From the NCBI GenBank assembly GCA_046705265.1, contig JBJKQL010000044.1:1-29873 (forward strand): DNA of 29,873 bases, in the 5' to 3' direction. The stretch's first letter is position 1. The number at the start of each line of letters is the position of its first letter. Shown here one piece after another: positions 7,699-16,326 of the stretch. The position numbers and the translations under genes are program-made. This DNA comes from JAJYTL01 sp046705265 (GTDB lineage: Bacteria > Pseudomonadota > Alphaproteobacteria > Ferrovibrionales > Ferrovibrionaceae). The notes under the pieces were generated by a model that worked only from the letters and a program-made list of their open reading frames with translations, was not told where the DNA came from and did not search any database.

Positions 7699-10059
7699 AT
7701 GAGTGAGCCACAATCCGGCGATGCGCCCGGCAGTCCGGGCATCATGCCAACCTGGACGAGCAGCGCCAAAGATATGGTTGGCTGCTCGGTGGGGCCGTCT
7801 CGGCTCTGGTTTACGGCCGGATTCGGCATCCTCAACGAAGTCTACTATCCGCGGGTCGACATCCCGCAAATCCGCGATCTTGGATTCATCGTGGCCGACG
7901 GCAAGGGCTTCTGGGCCGAGGTGAAGCGGGTCGCCAAGTACAAAATGAAACTGCTCGCACCGGGCGTTCCCGCCGTTGAATTCGTTCATTCGCATCCACG
8001 CTATTCGTTACGCCTGCGGGTGTCGCCGGATACCAGACGCGATGTTCTTGCCGTCGAGGCGCAGCTTGAGGGCGACGCGGGCCTCATGCTCTACGCATTG
8101 CTTGCACCCCATGTCGGCTCGACCGGCCGCGCCAACTGCGGCGGAATCGCACCCTACCGCGGCCGCCAAGTACTGTGGGCCGAGCAAGGTCCGTTCGCCG
8201 TGGCGCTCGCCTCCGTCGACGCACAGCAGCAGGATGCCATCCTACGCGGCAGCGCCGGTTATGTCGGGATCAGCGACGGCTGGCAAGATTTCTCTAAAAA
8301 CGGGGCAATGACTTGGACCTGGCCCGAGGCGGGGCCGGGCAATATCGCGCTGATGGTGGAGCTGCCGCGCCGCGCCGTGATCGCACTCGGCTTCGGCTCG
8401 AGCCGCGAAGCCGCGGCGACACTCGCGATCTCGGCATTGCTCCAGCCATTCGATAATTTGCTCCAGCAACAGATCGCTCAGTGGGAAACCTGGCACGCGA
8501 GACGCAGCGAGCGTGCCAGCCTGCCACTCGACACGCCGCCCGAACTGCACGACGAGTTCCTCATCTCCTGCGCGGTGCTGCGCGCCCATCTGGACAAGAC
8601 CTATCCCGGCGCCATGGTGGCGAGCCTCAGCGTGCCTTGGGGCGATTCAGGCGAAGAGCGCGGGGGCTATCATCTCGCCTGGCCACGCGACATGGTCGAG
8701 TGCGCCGGAGCACTCGTTGCGCTTGGCGCCGAGCAAGAGGCGCGGGACGCGTTGCGCTATCTCATCGCGACACAACGCAAGGACGGGCATTGGTACCAGA
8801 ACCAGTGGCTCGGCGGCCACCCCTATTGGACTGGGATCCAGCTTGACGAGACGGCCTTCCCGGTGCTGCTTGCCATGGCGCTGGCCGAACGCGACGCGCT
8901 CGGCGGCATCAATGTCGCCGACATGGTGCGCCGCGCTCTCGGCTTCATCGCCCGCACCGGTCCATCGACGCCGCAGGACCGTTGGGAAGAGAACGAGGGG
9001 ATCAACGCCTTCACCCTTGCAACCGCCATAGCGGCGCTGGCCGGTGGCGCCGAGTTCCTGGACGAAACGGCGCGCGACTGGGCGCTCGCCCTAGCCGATT
9101 TCTGGAACGCGAATGTCGAGTGTTGGTGTACCGTCGGCGAAACGGCGCTCGGCCACGCTCATGGGGTCCATACCTATTATCTCCGCACCATGCCCGCCGC
9201 TATCCTCGCCGATCGTGGCGCTGATGCCGCGCTGATCCCGATTCGCAACCGCCCGCAATGCGTGGCCGAGATCGCCGCGGACGAAGAGATCAGCACGGAT
9301 TTCCTGCAGCTCGTTCGTATGGGATTGCGGCCGGCCAATGACCCGGTGATCCGCAGCACGCTTATTCTTGTCGACGCCCTTCTGAAGGGCGACACGCCGG
9401 CCGGACCGGCCTGGCATCGCTACGTCGGCGACGGTTATGGCGAGCACGACGATGGCCGACCGTTTGATGGCACCGGCCGCGGCCGGCTATGGCCGCTCCT
9501 TACCGGCGAGCGCGGCCATTATGAGCTTGCGGCCGGAAACGACCCGTTGCCGTATCTCCAGGCCATGGCGGCGATGGCAAGCCCCGGAGGCATGCTGCCG
9601 GAACAGATTTGGGACGGCCCGCCGATCCCGGCGCGGCGGCTGGCGCCCGGCCGACCGACAGGATCGGCGATGCCGCTCGCTTGGGCACACGCCGAATTCG
9701 CCAAATTGCTGTTGTCGCGCCAACTCGGATACCCCATCGACCGGCCGCGCGCCGTCTGGCAGCGCTATCGCGACCGGCGGCGGGCCGAGCGTGCGTTTTG
9801 GTGGCCGCACGCGCCGATCGGCTCGGTTCCCGCCGGAAGCCAACTCGTCATTGCCGCTACGCGGCCGCATGTGGTGCGCTGGGGCACGGACGGCTGGCGC
9901 AACCCGATCGATCAGGAAGCCTCCGAGACAGGGCTCGGATTCTATGCGGCGACGCTCGCAGCTGACCGTTTCTCCGCCGGCTCGCGCGTCGATTTCACGC
10001 TGCGTTGGACGGACGACGGCAGTTGGGTCGGAAAAGATTATCGCGTCCTGGTCATTTAG
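7699..10059 (+). CDS. GH15 glucoamylase / glucodextranase-like glycosidase
   Basis: This is a 786-residue cytosolic glycosidase without a signal peptide. Residues 15-270 form the glucodextranase-type N-terminal beta-sandwich (WTSSAKDMVGCSVGPSRLWF, GILNEVYYPRVD). The (alpha/alpha)6 GH15 domain follows, with the substrate-site segment W328-P-R-D331-M, the general acid in W429-E430-E431-N-E-G and the general base E635 in PEQIWD. The last 100 residues are a beta-rich tail (GFYAATLAADRFSAG). Known members release glucose from the non-reducing ends of alpha-1,4 or alpha-1,6 glucans, and some act on trehalose. Location in the cytosol suggests work on glycogen or maltodextrin. The ATG at 7699 has only a weak upstream site (AAGGGA, 10 bases away). 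No other glycan gene is adjacent, so the natural substrate is inferred from the family. Confidence 0.9.
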   Translation: MSEPQSGDAPGSPGIMPTWTSSAKDMVGCSVGPSRLWFTAGFGILNEVYYPRVDIPQIRDLGFIVADGKGFWAEVKRVAKYKMKLLAPGVPAVEFVHSHPRYSLRLRVSPDTRRDVLAVEAQLEGDAGLMLYALLAPHVGSTGRANCGGIAPYRGRQVLWAEQGPFAVALASVDAQQQDAILRGSAGYVGISDGWQDFSKNGAMTWTWPEAGPGNIALMVELPRRAVIALGFGSSREAAATLAISALLQPFDNLLQQQIAQWETWHARRSERASLPLDTPPELHDEFLISCAVLRAHLDKTYPGAMVASLSVPWGDSGEERGGYHLAWPRDMVECAGALVALGAEQEARDALRYLIATQRKDGHWYQNQWLGGHPYWTGIQLDETAFPVLLAMALAERDALGGINVADMVRRALGFIARTGPSTPQDRWEENEGINAFTLATAIAALAGGAEFLDETARDWALALADFWNANVECWCTVGETALGHAHGVHTYYLRTMPAAILADRGADAALIPIRNRPQCVAEIAADEEISTDFLQLVRMGLRPANDPVIRSTLILVDALLKGDTPAGPAWHRYVGDGYGEHDDGRPFDGTGRGRLWPLLTGERGHYELAAGNDPLPYLQAMAAMASPGGMLPEQIWDGPPIPARRLAPGRPTGSAMPLAWAHAEFAKLLLSRQLGYPIDRPRAVWQRYRDRRRAERAFWWPHAPIGSVPAGSQLVIAATRPHVVRWGTDGWRNPIDQEASETGLGFYAATLAADRFSAGSRVDFTLRWTDDGSWVGKDYRVLVI

Positions 10060-10092
10060 CCCGTTCGCCTTCGTCACGGCGGCTGCGATGTC

Positions 10093-10851
10093 TTAGACGC
10101 AACGGCCACCATCGACCTCGACGCAGACGCCGGTGAGGAATTCGGCGTCGCTGGAAACAAGGAAGAGCGCCGTTTTCGCGATATCGGCAGGCGTGGAGAG
10201 CCGGCCCAGGGGAATGGTGGCGACGAACTTGGCGCGGCGCTCCGGCGAATCCGCACCGCCCATGAACTGCTCTAAAAGTCCCGTTTCGCCCATTACCGGA
10301 TTGATCGCGACGACGCGGATTTTGTCCGGCGCGAGCTCGACGGCCATGGACCGGGTGAAGGTGATCACGGCGCCCTTCGAGCCGTTATACCAAGTGAGAC
10401 CGGGACGCGGCCGCACGCCGGCGGTCGAGGCGACGTTCAAGATGACGCCACCGCCGGCCTTCTTCATCGCCGGGACAAAGGCGCGGGCGGTAAGATAGAT
10501 GCTCTTTACGTTGACCGCGAAGATGTGATCGAACGTGGCTTCGTCCACCTCCGTCAGCGGTCGGTTGGTGTGAGTGACACCGGCGTTGTTGATCAGAATG
10601 TCGATGCGACCGAAACGATCGAGCGCGGCTTTGGCGAGGCCTGCGACGTCATCGCCCTTTGAAACGTCGGCATTAAGGAAAATGGCCTCGCCTCGCGCCC
10701 TCGCAATTTCTTCCGCAACGCGGCTTCCACTCGCCGCGCTCACGTCGTTGACGACGATCTTCGCACCCTCGGCAGCAAACAGCTTCGCAATCCCCTCGCC
10801 GAATCCTGAGCCCGCGCCGGTGACGAGCGCGACCTTATCCTTGAGTTTCAT
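10093..10851 (-). CDS. SDR family oxidoreductase (FabG-like)
   Basis: This is a classical short-chain dehydrogenase/reductase of 252 residues: T11-GAGSGFG-18 for nucleotide binding, NNAG at 88-91, and the catalytic Ser142, Tyr155 and Lys159 (TWYNGSKGA). The acidic N36-D37 after beta-strand 2 suggests NAD(H) preference. The ATG at 10851 is fixed by GGGAGGAACG just upstream; a longer open frame reaches back through the next gene but has no support. It lies 53 bases downstream of the biotin carrier gene on the same strand, so the two are probably cotranscribed, suggesting action on an acyl-CoA or ketone related to the carboxylase. Substrate unknown. It converges on the GH15 gene. Confidence 0.88.
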   Translation of the reverse strand: MKLKDKVALVTGAGSGFGEGIAKLFAAEGAKIVVNDVSAASGSRVAEEIARARGEAIFLNADVSKGDDVAGLAKAALDRFGRIDILINNAGVTHTNRPLTEVDEATFDHIFAVNVKSIYLTARAFVPAMKKAGGGVILNVASTAGVRPRPGLTWYNGSKGAVITFTRSMAVELAPDKIRVVAINPVMGETGLLEQFMGGADSPERRAKFVATIPLGRLSTPADIAKTALFLVSSDAEFLTGVCVEVDGGRCV

Positions 10852-10904
10852 CGTTCCTCCCAAGACAAAGCCATCGATCAGAGCGGCGCGACGAAAACGC
10901 AGCC

Positions 10905-11126
10905 TCAGCCTTCGATCCGGGCAAGGACCTGGCCTTCGCGCACATCCTCGTTCTCTGCCACGCGAATCACTGTCACCTTTCCCGCCTTCGGTGCGACCAC
11001 CGGGATCTCGGTTTTCATCGATTCGAGAATGAGAATCGCGTCCTCTTCGGCGACTGTGTCGCCTGGCCGCACCTCGATCTTCCACACCCGGCCCGCGATA
11101 TGGGCCTTGACGTCGCTAACCGCCAT
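10905..11126 (-). CDS. Stand-alone biotin carboxyl carrier domain protein
   Basis: This 73-residue protein consists only of a biotinyl/lipoyl domain. The biotinylation site is Lys38 in E-S-M-K-T-E, close to the canonical AMKM/SMKM. The flanking halves, VWKIEVRPGDTV and GKVTVIRVAENEDVREGQVL, are the two hairpins of the flattened beta-barrel. It would carry carboxybiotin between a biotin carboxylase and the carboxyltransferase. That carboxyltransferase is encoded divergently starting about 120 bases away, and an SDR follows on the same strand. Free carriers of this length occur with some bacterial acyl-CoA carboxylases in place of the usual fused alpha subunit. No biotin carboxylase gene lies in the window. 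Read-through lipoylation is unlikely given the SMK motif. Confidence 0.9.
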   Translation of the reverse strand: MAVSDVKAHIAGRVWKIEVRPGDTVAEEDAILILESMKTEIPVVAPKAGKVTVIRVAENEDVREGQVLARIEG

Positions 11127-11249
11127 GTCCTTCCCCGCATCGGTGCCGCATTGCGTGATGCAGCCCGATCAGTAGGGGATGCGTGTTGTCGGTTGTCAAC
11201 GGCGTTGCTACGGTTAAGCGATTGGCGCGCTATGAGCATCGAGGATGAC

Positions 11250-12797
11250 ATGACTTGGCAGCCCGAGATCGAGGAATTGAAGGTGCGCGAGGCCTTGGCC
11301 CGCGAAATGGGCGGCCCGGACAAGGTGAAACGCCAGCACGAGAACGGAAAGCTCACCGTGCGTGAGCGCATCGCGGGGCTGCTCGACCCCGGCTCCTTCC
11401 ACGAAATCGGCGCCCTCGCCGGCAAGGCAAGCTATGATGAAAATGGTCATCTAACCCAGTTCACGCCGGCCAATTTCGTCTTTGGCCGCGGTTGCATCGA
11501 CGGCCGGCCCGTGGTGGTCGGCGGTGACGATTTCACGGTCAGAGGCGGCGCCGCAGACGCGGCAATCCGCGGCAAGCAGGTGATGAGCGAACAGATGGCG
11601 AATGAATTGCGCCTGCCGCTTATCCGCCTGGTCGATGGCACCGGTGGCGGCGGTTCGGTCAAGTCGATCGAGACCGAAGGCCGCACCTATGTTCCCGCCA
11701 ATCCCGCCTGGGAATGGGTGGTCGACAATCTTGGCACGGTGCCCGTCGTGGCGTTGGGCCTCGGCTCGATCGCCGGACTCGGCGCGGCGCGTCTTGTCTC
11801 GGCGCATTATTCGTTAATGGTCCAGGGCACATCACAGATGTTCATCGCCGGCCCGCCGGTGGTGGCTCGGACCGGCCTCAACCTGACCAAGGAAGAACTC
11901 GGCGGCGCCGCGATCCATGCCAAGACCGGGGCCATCGATGATATCGTGCAAACCGAGGGTGAAGCCTTCACTCGGGCGCGACGATTTCTTTCCTACCTGC
12001 CGGCCTCGGTCTTCGAGCTCCCACCACGCGGGCCGATCACCGACGATCCCAATCGCCGCGAAGAGGCGCTGATTGACGCCGTGCCGCGCGAACGGCGCAA
12101 AGTTTACAACATGCGGAAGGTTCTCCAAGCGATTCTCGACCGCGACTCCCTTTTCGAGATTGGACGAAACTTCGGAGGGGCCGCCGTCACCAGCCTCGCC
12201 CGACTCGATGGCTGGCCGGTCGCGGTGCTGGCGAGCGATCCTTATTACTACGGCGGCGGTTGGACGGCGGATGCAGCGCAAAAAATCACGCGCTTCGTCG
12301 ATCTTGCCCATACCTTCCATTTACCGGTGGTTCACTTCGTCGATATCCCGGGCTTCCTGATCGGCCCCGAGGCGGAGAAGGCCGGCACCATTCGTCATGG
12401 CGCGCGAGCCCTAGCCGCGCTTTATCAGGCGAGGGTGCCGTGGTGCTCGATCTTGGTCAGAAAATCCTTCGGTGTCGCCGGTGCCGGCCATGCCAATCAG
12501 GCACGCCTTCATTACCGTTACGCTTGGCCTTCGGGGGATTGGGGATCCCTGCCGGTGGAGGGCGGCGTCGAAGCCGCCTATCGCGCTGAGATCGAAGCCG
12601 CGGCCGACCCCGCGGCGCTTCGTGCCGAAATCGAGGAGCGGCTAAACCGCCTGCGCTCGCCTTTTCGCACTGCTGAGGCATTTCTCGTCGAGGAGATCAT
12701 CGACCCGCGCGACACGCGGCCGTTGCTTTGCGAATTCGCCAATCTTACTGCTCCCTTGCGCACGGCGGGCCCGGTCGCCATGGCGATGCGACCTTAA
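11250..12797 (+). CDS. Acyl-CoA carboxylase carboxyltransferase subunit
   Basis: This is a 515-residue biotin-dependent carboxyltransferase with two fused crotonase-like halves. It starts with the typical MTWQPEIEEL..REALAREMGG and VRERIAGLLDPGSFHEIG. The N-terminal half has the glycine-rich acyl-CoA/oxyanion segment LGSIAGLGAA; the C-terminal half has PGFLIGPEAEK, RHGARALAAL and RKSFGVAGAGH, ending in WPSGDWGSLPVEGGVEAAY. It would move CO2 from carboxybiotin to an acyl-CoA. The sequence is related to PccB/MccB but differs at the KSFGVAGAGH loop (PccB has KAYGGAY), so the substrate should not be assumed to be propionyl-CoA. The ATG at 11250, preceded by CGAGGATGAC, is preferred to 11232, which lacks a ribosome site. 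It is divergent from the biotin carrier gene. Confidence 0.88.
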   Translation: MTWQPEIEELKVREALAREMGGPDKVKRQHENGKLTVRERIAGLLDPGSFHEIGALAGKASYDENGHLTQFTPANFVFGRGCIDGRPVVVGGDDFTVRGGAADAAIRGKQVMSEQMANELRLPLIRLVDGTGGGGSVKSIETEGRTYVPANPAWEWVVDNLGTVPVVALGLGSIAGLGAARLVSAHYSLMVQGTSQMFIAGPPVVARTGLNLTKEELGGAAIHAKTGAIDDIVQTEGEAFTRARRFLSYLPASVFELPPRGPITDDPNRREEALIDAVPRERRKVYNMRKVLQAILDRDSLFEIGRNFGGAAVTSLARLDGWPVAVLASDPYYYGGGWTADAAQKITRFVDLAHTFHLPVVHFVDIPGFLIGPEAEKAGTIRHGARALAALYQARVPWCSILVRKSFGVAGAGHANQARLHYRYAWPSGDWGSLPVEGGVEAAYRAEIEAAADPAALRAEIEERLNRLRSPFRTAEAFLVEEIIDPRDTRPLLCEFANLTAPLRTAGPVAMAMRP

Positions 12798-12799
12798 GT

Positions 12800-14221
12800 T
12801 CAGGCGGTGGTCTCGCTGCGTTGCGCCACGCGCCGATAGGCGAGCAGCGCCACAACCCCGGCCGCTGCGCAGAACGCTCCACCGCCAGCGACCGTCCAGG
12901 CGGCGCCAAATCGTTCCGCCACCGCGCCCGCGAGAAGCGATCCGAAGGGAATCATGCCCATGAACATCATGGCGTACACCGCCATCACGCGACCTCGCAT
13001 TTCATCGGCGACGAGGCATTGCAGGACGGTGTTGGAGGCTGCCGATTGCAGCATCATGAAGAAGCCGACCGGCACCAAGATTGCAAGCGAGAGCCAGTAG
13101 GGCGCAGGAAAAGCAAAAACGATGAGCGTGAGACCGAAACCAATTGCCGCCCAGATCGGCCAGATATCGACGTGGCCGGGATCGCGCACCACGGCAAGCG
13201 GTGCCGCCGCGAGAAACGACCCTATGCCCGCCGCCGCCATCATCGTGCCAAGGGCCTCGGCGCCGCCGGCGCCGAACCGACTTGCGAATACCGGCAGCAA
13301 CACCATGAAGGGAACCCCCGTCACGCTAACCACGCCGAGCAGCAAGAGCACCGAGCGGATGCGAGGCGCGTGCCGCATGTAACGCATCCCTTCCGCCATA
13401 TGACGAAGCGTCTTCACCTGCACACGCGGACCACCCGAGGCCTCGAGCCGCATCATGAGAAGCGCCACAATGACAGCAAGAAAGCTGACGCCGTTGATCA
13501 TGAAGCACCATCCCTCGCCGAGGGCGGCGACGGTCAAGCCGCCGAGCGCCGGACCGACCGTGCGCGCGATATTCACCAGTGACGAGTTAAGCGCAATGGC
13601 ATTTGAGAGATCAGCCTTACCGACCATGCGCACGACGAAGGTCTGGCGCGCCGGTATATCGACTGCGTTGACGACACCGAGCAGGGTTGAAAGCAGAATA
13701 ATTTCCCAGACGGTGATCACGCCGCCGAGCGCCAGGAACGCCATGACGAAGGCCAGTACCATCGCAGCTGTCTGCGTACAGAGGATGAGACGCCGGCCCT
13801 CGATCCGGTCGATGAAAGTGCCGACCAGCGGAGAGAGAAAGAAAATCGGGATGCGTGCCGCAAAGCCGACGACGCCGAGGAGCCATTCCGAATCGGTCAT
13901 GGCATAGACCAGCCAGGAAAGCGCAACCATCTGCATCCAGGTGCCAATCAGGGAGATCGCCTGACCCGAGAAGAACAGGCTGTAATTGCGGTGGCGGAGC
14001 GAACGGCCGAGGGAACGCAACGTTCCCCCGACCGAAAGCCCGCTCGCCGTCGAGCCCGTCACCGGAGCGTCTCCGGGATCGGAATTTGATCGAAAACTCA
14101 CTCGCGCCGCCTTGATGACCTTTTCATGCTTCCCACCGATCCACGCCGGCCCGCATCCGGTGCCGGCAAACCCGTTCGCCGCCCGCTTTCCGATGTCATT
14201 TTGGTGCGTGGGCCTTGGCAT
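12800..14221 (-). CDS. MFS transporter (EntS-like MFS_3 family)
   Basis: This is a major facilitator protein with about 11-12 membrane segments. It starts its conserved part at LRHRNYSLFFSGQAISLIGTWMQ, typical of the MFS_3/EntS-like group. The motif-A-like loop reads PLVGTFIDRIEGRRL; further landmarks are NAVDIPARQTFV and LNSSLVNIARTVGPALGG in the middle of the protein and ADEMRGRVMAVYAM near the end. Export of a small molecule or siderophore is usual for relatives; the substrate here is unknown. The start is unresolved: ATG 14221 has GGAG nine bases upstream but gives an unusual hydrophilic lead of about 75 residues; GTG 14101 gives 433 residues, closer to family length. It ends two bases from the carboxyltransferase stop, in convergent orientation. 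Confidence 0.85.
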   Translation of the reverse strand: MPRPTHQNDIGKRAANGFAGTGCGPAWIGGKHEKVIKAARVSFRSNSDPGDAPVTGSTASGLSVGGTLRSLGRSLRHRNYSLFFSGQAISLIGTWMQMVALSWLVYAMTDSEWLLGVVGFAARIPIFFLSPLVGTFIDRIEGRRLILCTQTAAMVLAFVMAFLALGGVITVWEIILLSTLLGVVNAVDIPARQTFVVRMVGKADLSNAIALNSSLVNIARTVGPALGGLTVAALGEGWCFMINGVSFLAVIVALLMMRLEASGGPRVQVKTLRHMAEGMRYMRHAPRIRSVLLLLGVVSVTGVPFMVLLPVFASRFGAGGAEALGTMMAAAGIGSFLAAAPLAVVRDPGHVDIWPIWAAIGFGLTLIVFAFPAPYWLSLAILVPVGFFMMLQSAASNTVLQCLVADEMRGRVMAVYAMMFMGMIPFGSLLAGAVAERFGAAWTVAGGGAFCAAAGVVALLAYRRVAQRSETTA

Positions 14222-14516
14222 ACCGGGCATCTCCAAATCGAGGTTCTGAGGAGAAGCCTTCTTTCCCTCGACTTAATAGTAAACACCGCGCTGGCCGGCC
14301 ACATTGCGCCGGTCCAGCGGGGCGCAGGGCTTGGTTGCAGGCCCGCCGCGCCGAAACTGTTCGCCTGCCGCCAGATCACACCGCCGTATCCCTTCGTCGA
14401 CGTTGACGCCCACCCGAGATATTCTGGTGGCATCTTAAATAATGGCTTAATATCAATTGCTTGAATGCCATCCCTCCTGAACCCCAGAGCGATCCCGTCA
14501 CTGGGGCTCCCCCGTT

Positions 14517-14561
14517 CTGTAACGCACCTGTCATTCGTTTGTAATGGAAGCCCGGTATGGT
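14517..14561 (+). promoter_or_regulatory. PhoB box array (three heptamers) and -10 element
   Basis: Three direct heptamers sit at exact 11-base spacing: CTGTAAC (14517-14523), CTGTCAT (14528-14534) and TTGTAAT (14539-14545). This is the arrangement of tandem PhoB half-sites, consensus CTGTCAT-N4-CTGTCAT. Ten bases after the last heptamer comes TATGGT (14556-14561), the spacing seen at known Pho promoters such as E. coli phoA. Induction of pstB on phosphate starvation is inferred. Confidence 0.72.
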
Positions 14562-15510
14562 TATGCTCACCATGTTGAACCCAGCACCAATTCCGGTCCG
14601 CGGCAACCGCAAGTTCCCAATGGAAGATCGCAAGGCCAGCGTCGGGGACGAGGCTGTATTTCCGCCCCTGATGCCGGGTGAATCGACATCCAACGGATCG
14701 GCACGTGAACGACCGACGCCGGTAGCGGCGCCCGCGGCCAAAGCCGAGACCGAGCCGGAGGCCAAGATCACGACCCGGGGGTTGAGCTTCTATTACGGAC
14801 AGACCGAAGTTCTCCATAAGATCGATATGACCCTCTACGCGAATCGAGTGACGGCGATCATGGGGCCTTCGGGCTGCGGCAAGTCCACGTTTCTTCGCAC
14901 CCTCAACCGCATCTACGAGCTCTATCCACACTTGCGGGCCGAAGGCGAGGTGCTTCTGGACGGCGAAAATATCCTCGGGCCAGGGATCGATCTCAACCGG
15001 CTGCGCGCTCGGGTGGGCATGGTGTTTCAAAGCCCGACCTCTTTCCCAATGTCGATCTACGACAATATTGCGTTCGGTATCCGGCTCTATCAGCGCCTAC
15101 CCAAGGCCGAGATGGACGAACAGGTTGAAATTGCGCTCCGTCAAGCGGCCCTGTGGGATGAAGTCAAGGATAAGCTCTATGCGCTCGGAAGTCGGCTTTC
15201 GGGCGGCCAGCAGCAGCGGCTTTGCATCGCGCGCGCCATCGCCCTCAACCCCGAGGTGATCCTGTTCGACGAGCCTGCCTCGGCGCTCGATCCGCTCTCG
15301 ACCCAGAAGATCGAGGAGCTGGTCATTAGTTTGCGCGAGCAGTACACGGTCGTGATTGTCACCCATAATCTGCAGCAGGCCGCTCGCGTTTCCGATTATG
15401 CGGCGTTGATGTATCTGGGCGAGGTGGTCGAGTTCGGCGATACCGAAACCATCTTCACCAATCCGAGCAAGCGGCAAACCGAGGACTATATTACCGGCCG
15501 CTTCGGCTGA
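14557..15510 (+). CDS. pstB: Phosphate ABC transporter ATP-binding protein PstB
   Basis: This is the cytosolic ATPase that drives high-affinity phosphate import through PstCA. Numbered from 14557, it has Walker A G103-PSGCGKST-111, the PstB-specific SPTSFPMSIYDNIAFG, the signature LSGGQQQR, Walker B VILFDEP, the switch THNLQQAAR, and the hallmark C-terminus QTEDYITGRFG. The first 65-70 residues are a Pro/Ala-rich lead absent from E. coli PstB. The frame's first ATG (14557) overlaps the predicted -10 element of the Pho promoter, so translation probably starts downstream, with ATG 14620 (296 residues) a good candidate although its ribosome site is weak. No pstS, pstC, pstA or phoU is adjacent: upstream is a divergent MFS gene and downstream a convergent permease. 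It is therefore an orphan copy. Confidence 0.92.
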   Translation: MVMLTMLNPAPIPVRGNRKFPMEDRKASVGDEAVFPPLMPGESTSNGSARERPTPVAAPAAKAETEPEAKITTRGLSFYYGQTEVLHKIDMTLYANRVTAIMGPSGCGKSTFLRTLNRIYELYPHLRAEGEVLLDGENILGPGIDLNRLRARVGMVFQSPTSFPMSIYDNIAFGIRLYQRLPKAEMDEQVEIALRQAALWDEVKDKLYALGSRLSGGQQQRLCIARAIALNPEVILFDEPASALDPLSTQKIEELVISLREQYTVVIVTHNLQQAARVSDYAALMYLGEVVEFGDTETIFTNPSKRQTEDYITGRFG

Positions 15511-15534
15511 CCGCCGTTCCTGCCCCTCTCCTCT

Positions 15535-16326
15535 TTAAGGCTCGCGCCGCAGCACGCTTTCGTGCCAGTGGCGAAGAAGCCAGTGGTTCAGCCAGCCAAG
15601 CACGCCATAGATCGCGATGCCGGTGAGCGCGAGGAGCACCAGCGCGGCGAACATTTTCGCAATTTCCAGGCGATAGCCGGCCTCCAGGATGCGGAAAGCA
15701 ATGCCGGTCTCGGCACCGCCCGTACCGGCGACGAACTCGGCCACGACGGCTCCGATCAGCGCAAGTCCGCCCGAGATACGCAGGCCGCCAAGGAAATAGG
15801 GCAAGGCGGTCGGCAACCGCAAACGCCAAAGCTGTTGCCAGCGCGTCGCACCGTAGAGGTGAAACAGATCACGCAGATTATGGTCGGCGCTTTTCAGGCC
15901 AAGCGTGGTATTGGCGACGACCGGAAAGAAGGCAACGAGCCAGGCGCAAATCAGCAACGAAAAGAAGTTGCTGCCAACCCAGATGATGATCAATGGGGCG
16001 ATGGCGACGATCGGCGTCACTTGAAGTGCAACCGCATAGGGCAGGATCGCGATCTCTATCCAGCGCGATTCGGCGATAGCGACGGCGAGAAGCAACCCGA
16101 GCCCCGCAGCCGCGAACAGCGCTGCCATCGTGATGCGGAAGGTAATCCACAGTGAAGCGAAGAGGCTCGGGCCGTTCCGCCACAGGCTGTCGGCAATGGC
16201 TAAGGGGCCCGGCAGGATGTAGGGAGGAACCTGTTCGATCACCACTCCAACCTGCCAGAGCGCAAGGACGAGAATGCCGATGCCGAGCGGCGCCAGCACG
16301 CACTTGAGGCGGTCGCCGCCGTTCAT
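15535..16326 (-). CDS. ABC transporter permease (SsuC/TauC-like)
   Basis: This 263-residue integral membrane protein has about six hydrophobic segments, starting with VLAPLGIGILVLALWQVGVV. The cytoplasmic EAA loop that contacts the ATPase is visible as HLYGATRWQQLWRLRLPTALPYFLGGLRIS. PPYILPGP in the first periplasmic region is common to the SsuC/TauC/ThiX group, which imports sulfonates, taurine, pyrimidine precursors or similar small organic molecules. Its start overlaps the stop of the ATPase gene by four bases (ATGA), implying translational coupling; it is the last gene of the four-gene minus-strand operon. The substrate cannot be decided from the permease. Confidence 0.88.
   Translation of the reverse strand: MNGGDRLKCVLAPLGIGILVLALWQVGVVIEQVPPYILPGPLAIADSLWRNGPSLFASLWITFRITMAALFAAAGLGLLLAVAIAESRWIEIAILPYAVALQVTPIVAIAPLIIIWVGSNFFSLLICAWLVAFFPVVANTTLGLKSADHNLRDLFHLYGATRWQQLWRLRLPTALPYFLGGLRISGGLALIGAVVAEFVAGTGGAETGIAFRILEAGYRLEIAKMFAALVLLALTGIAIYGVLGWLNHWLLRHWHESVLRREP

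Noticed and set aside
10852..11085. N-terminal extension of the SDR upstream of 10851
   Set aside because: It runs through the biotin carrier gene in another frame and has no motif; the GGGAGGAACG site supports 10851.
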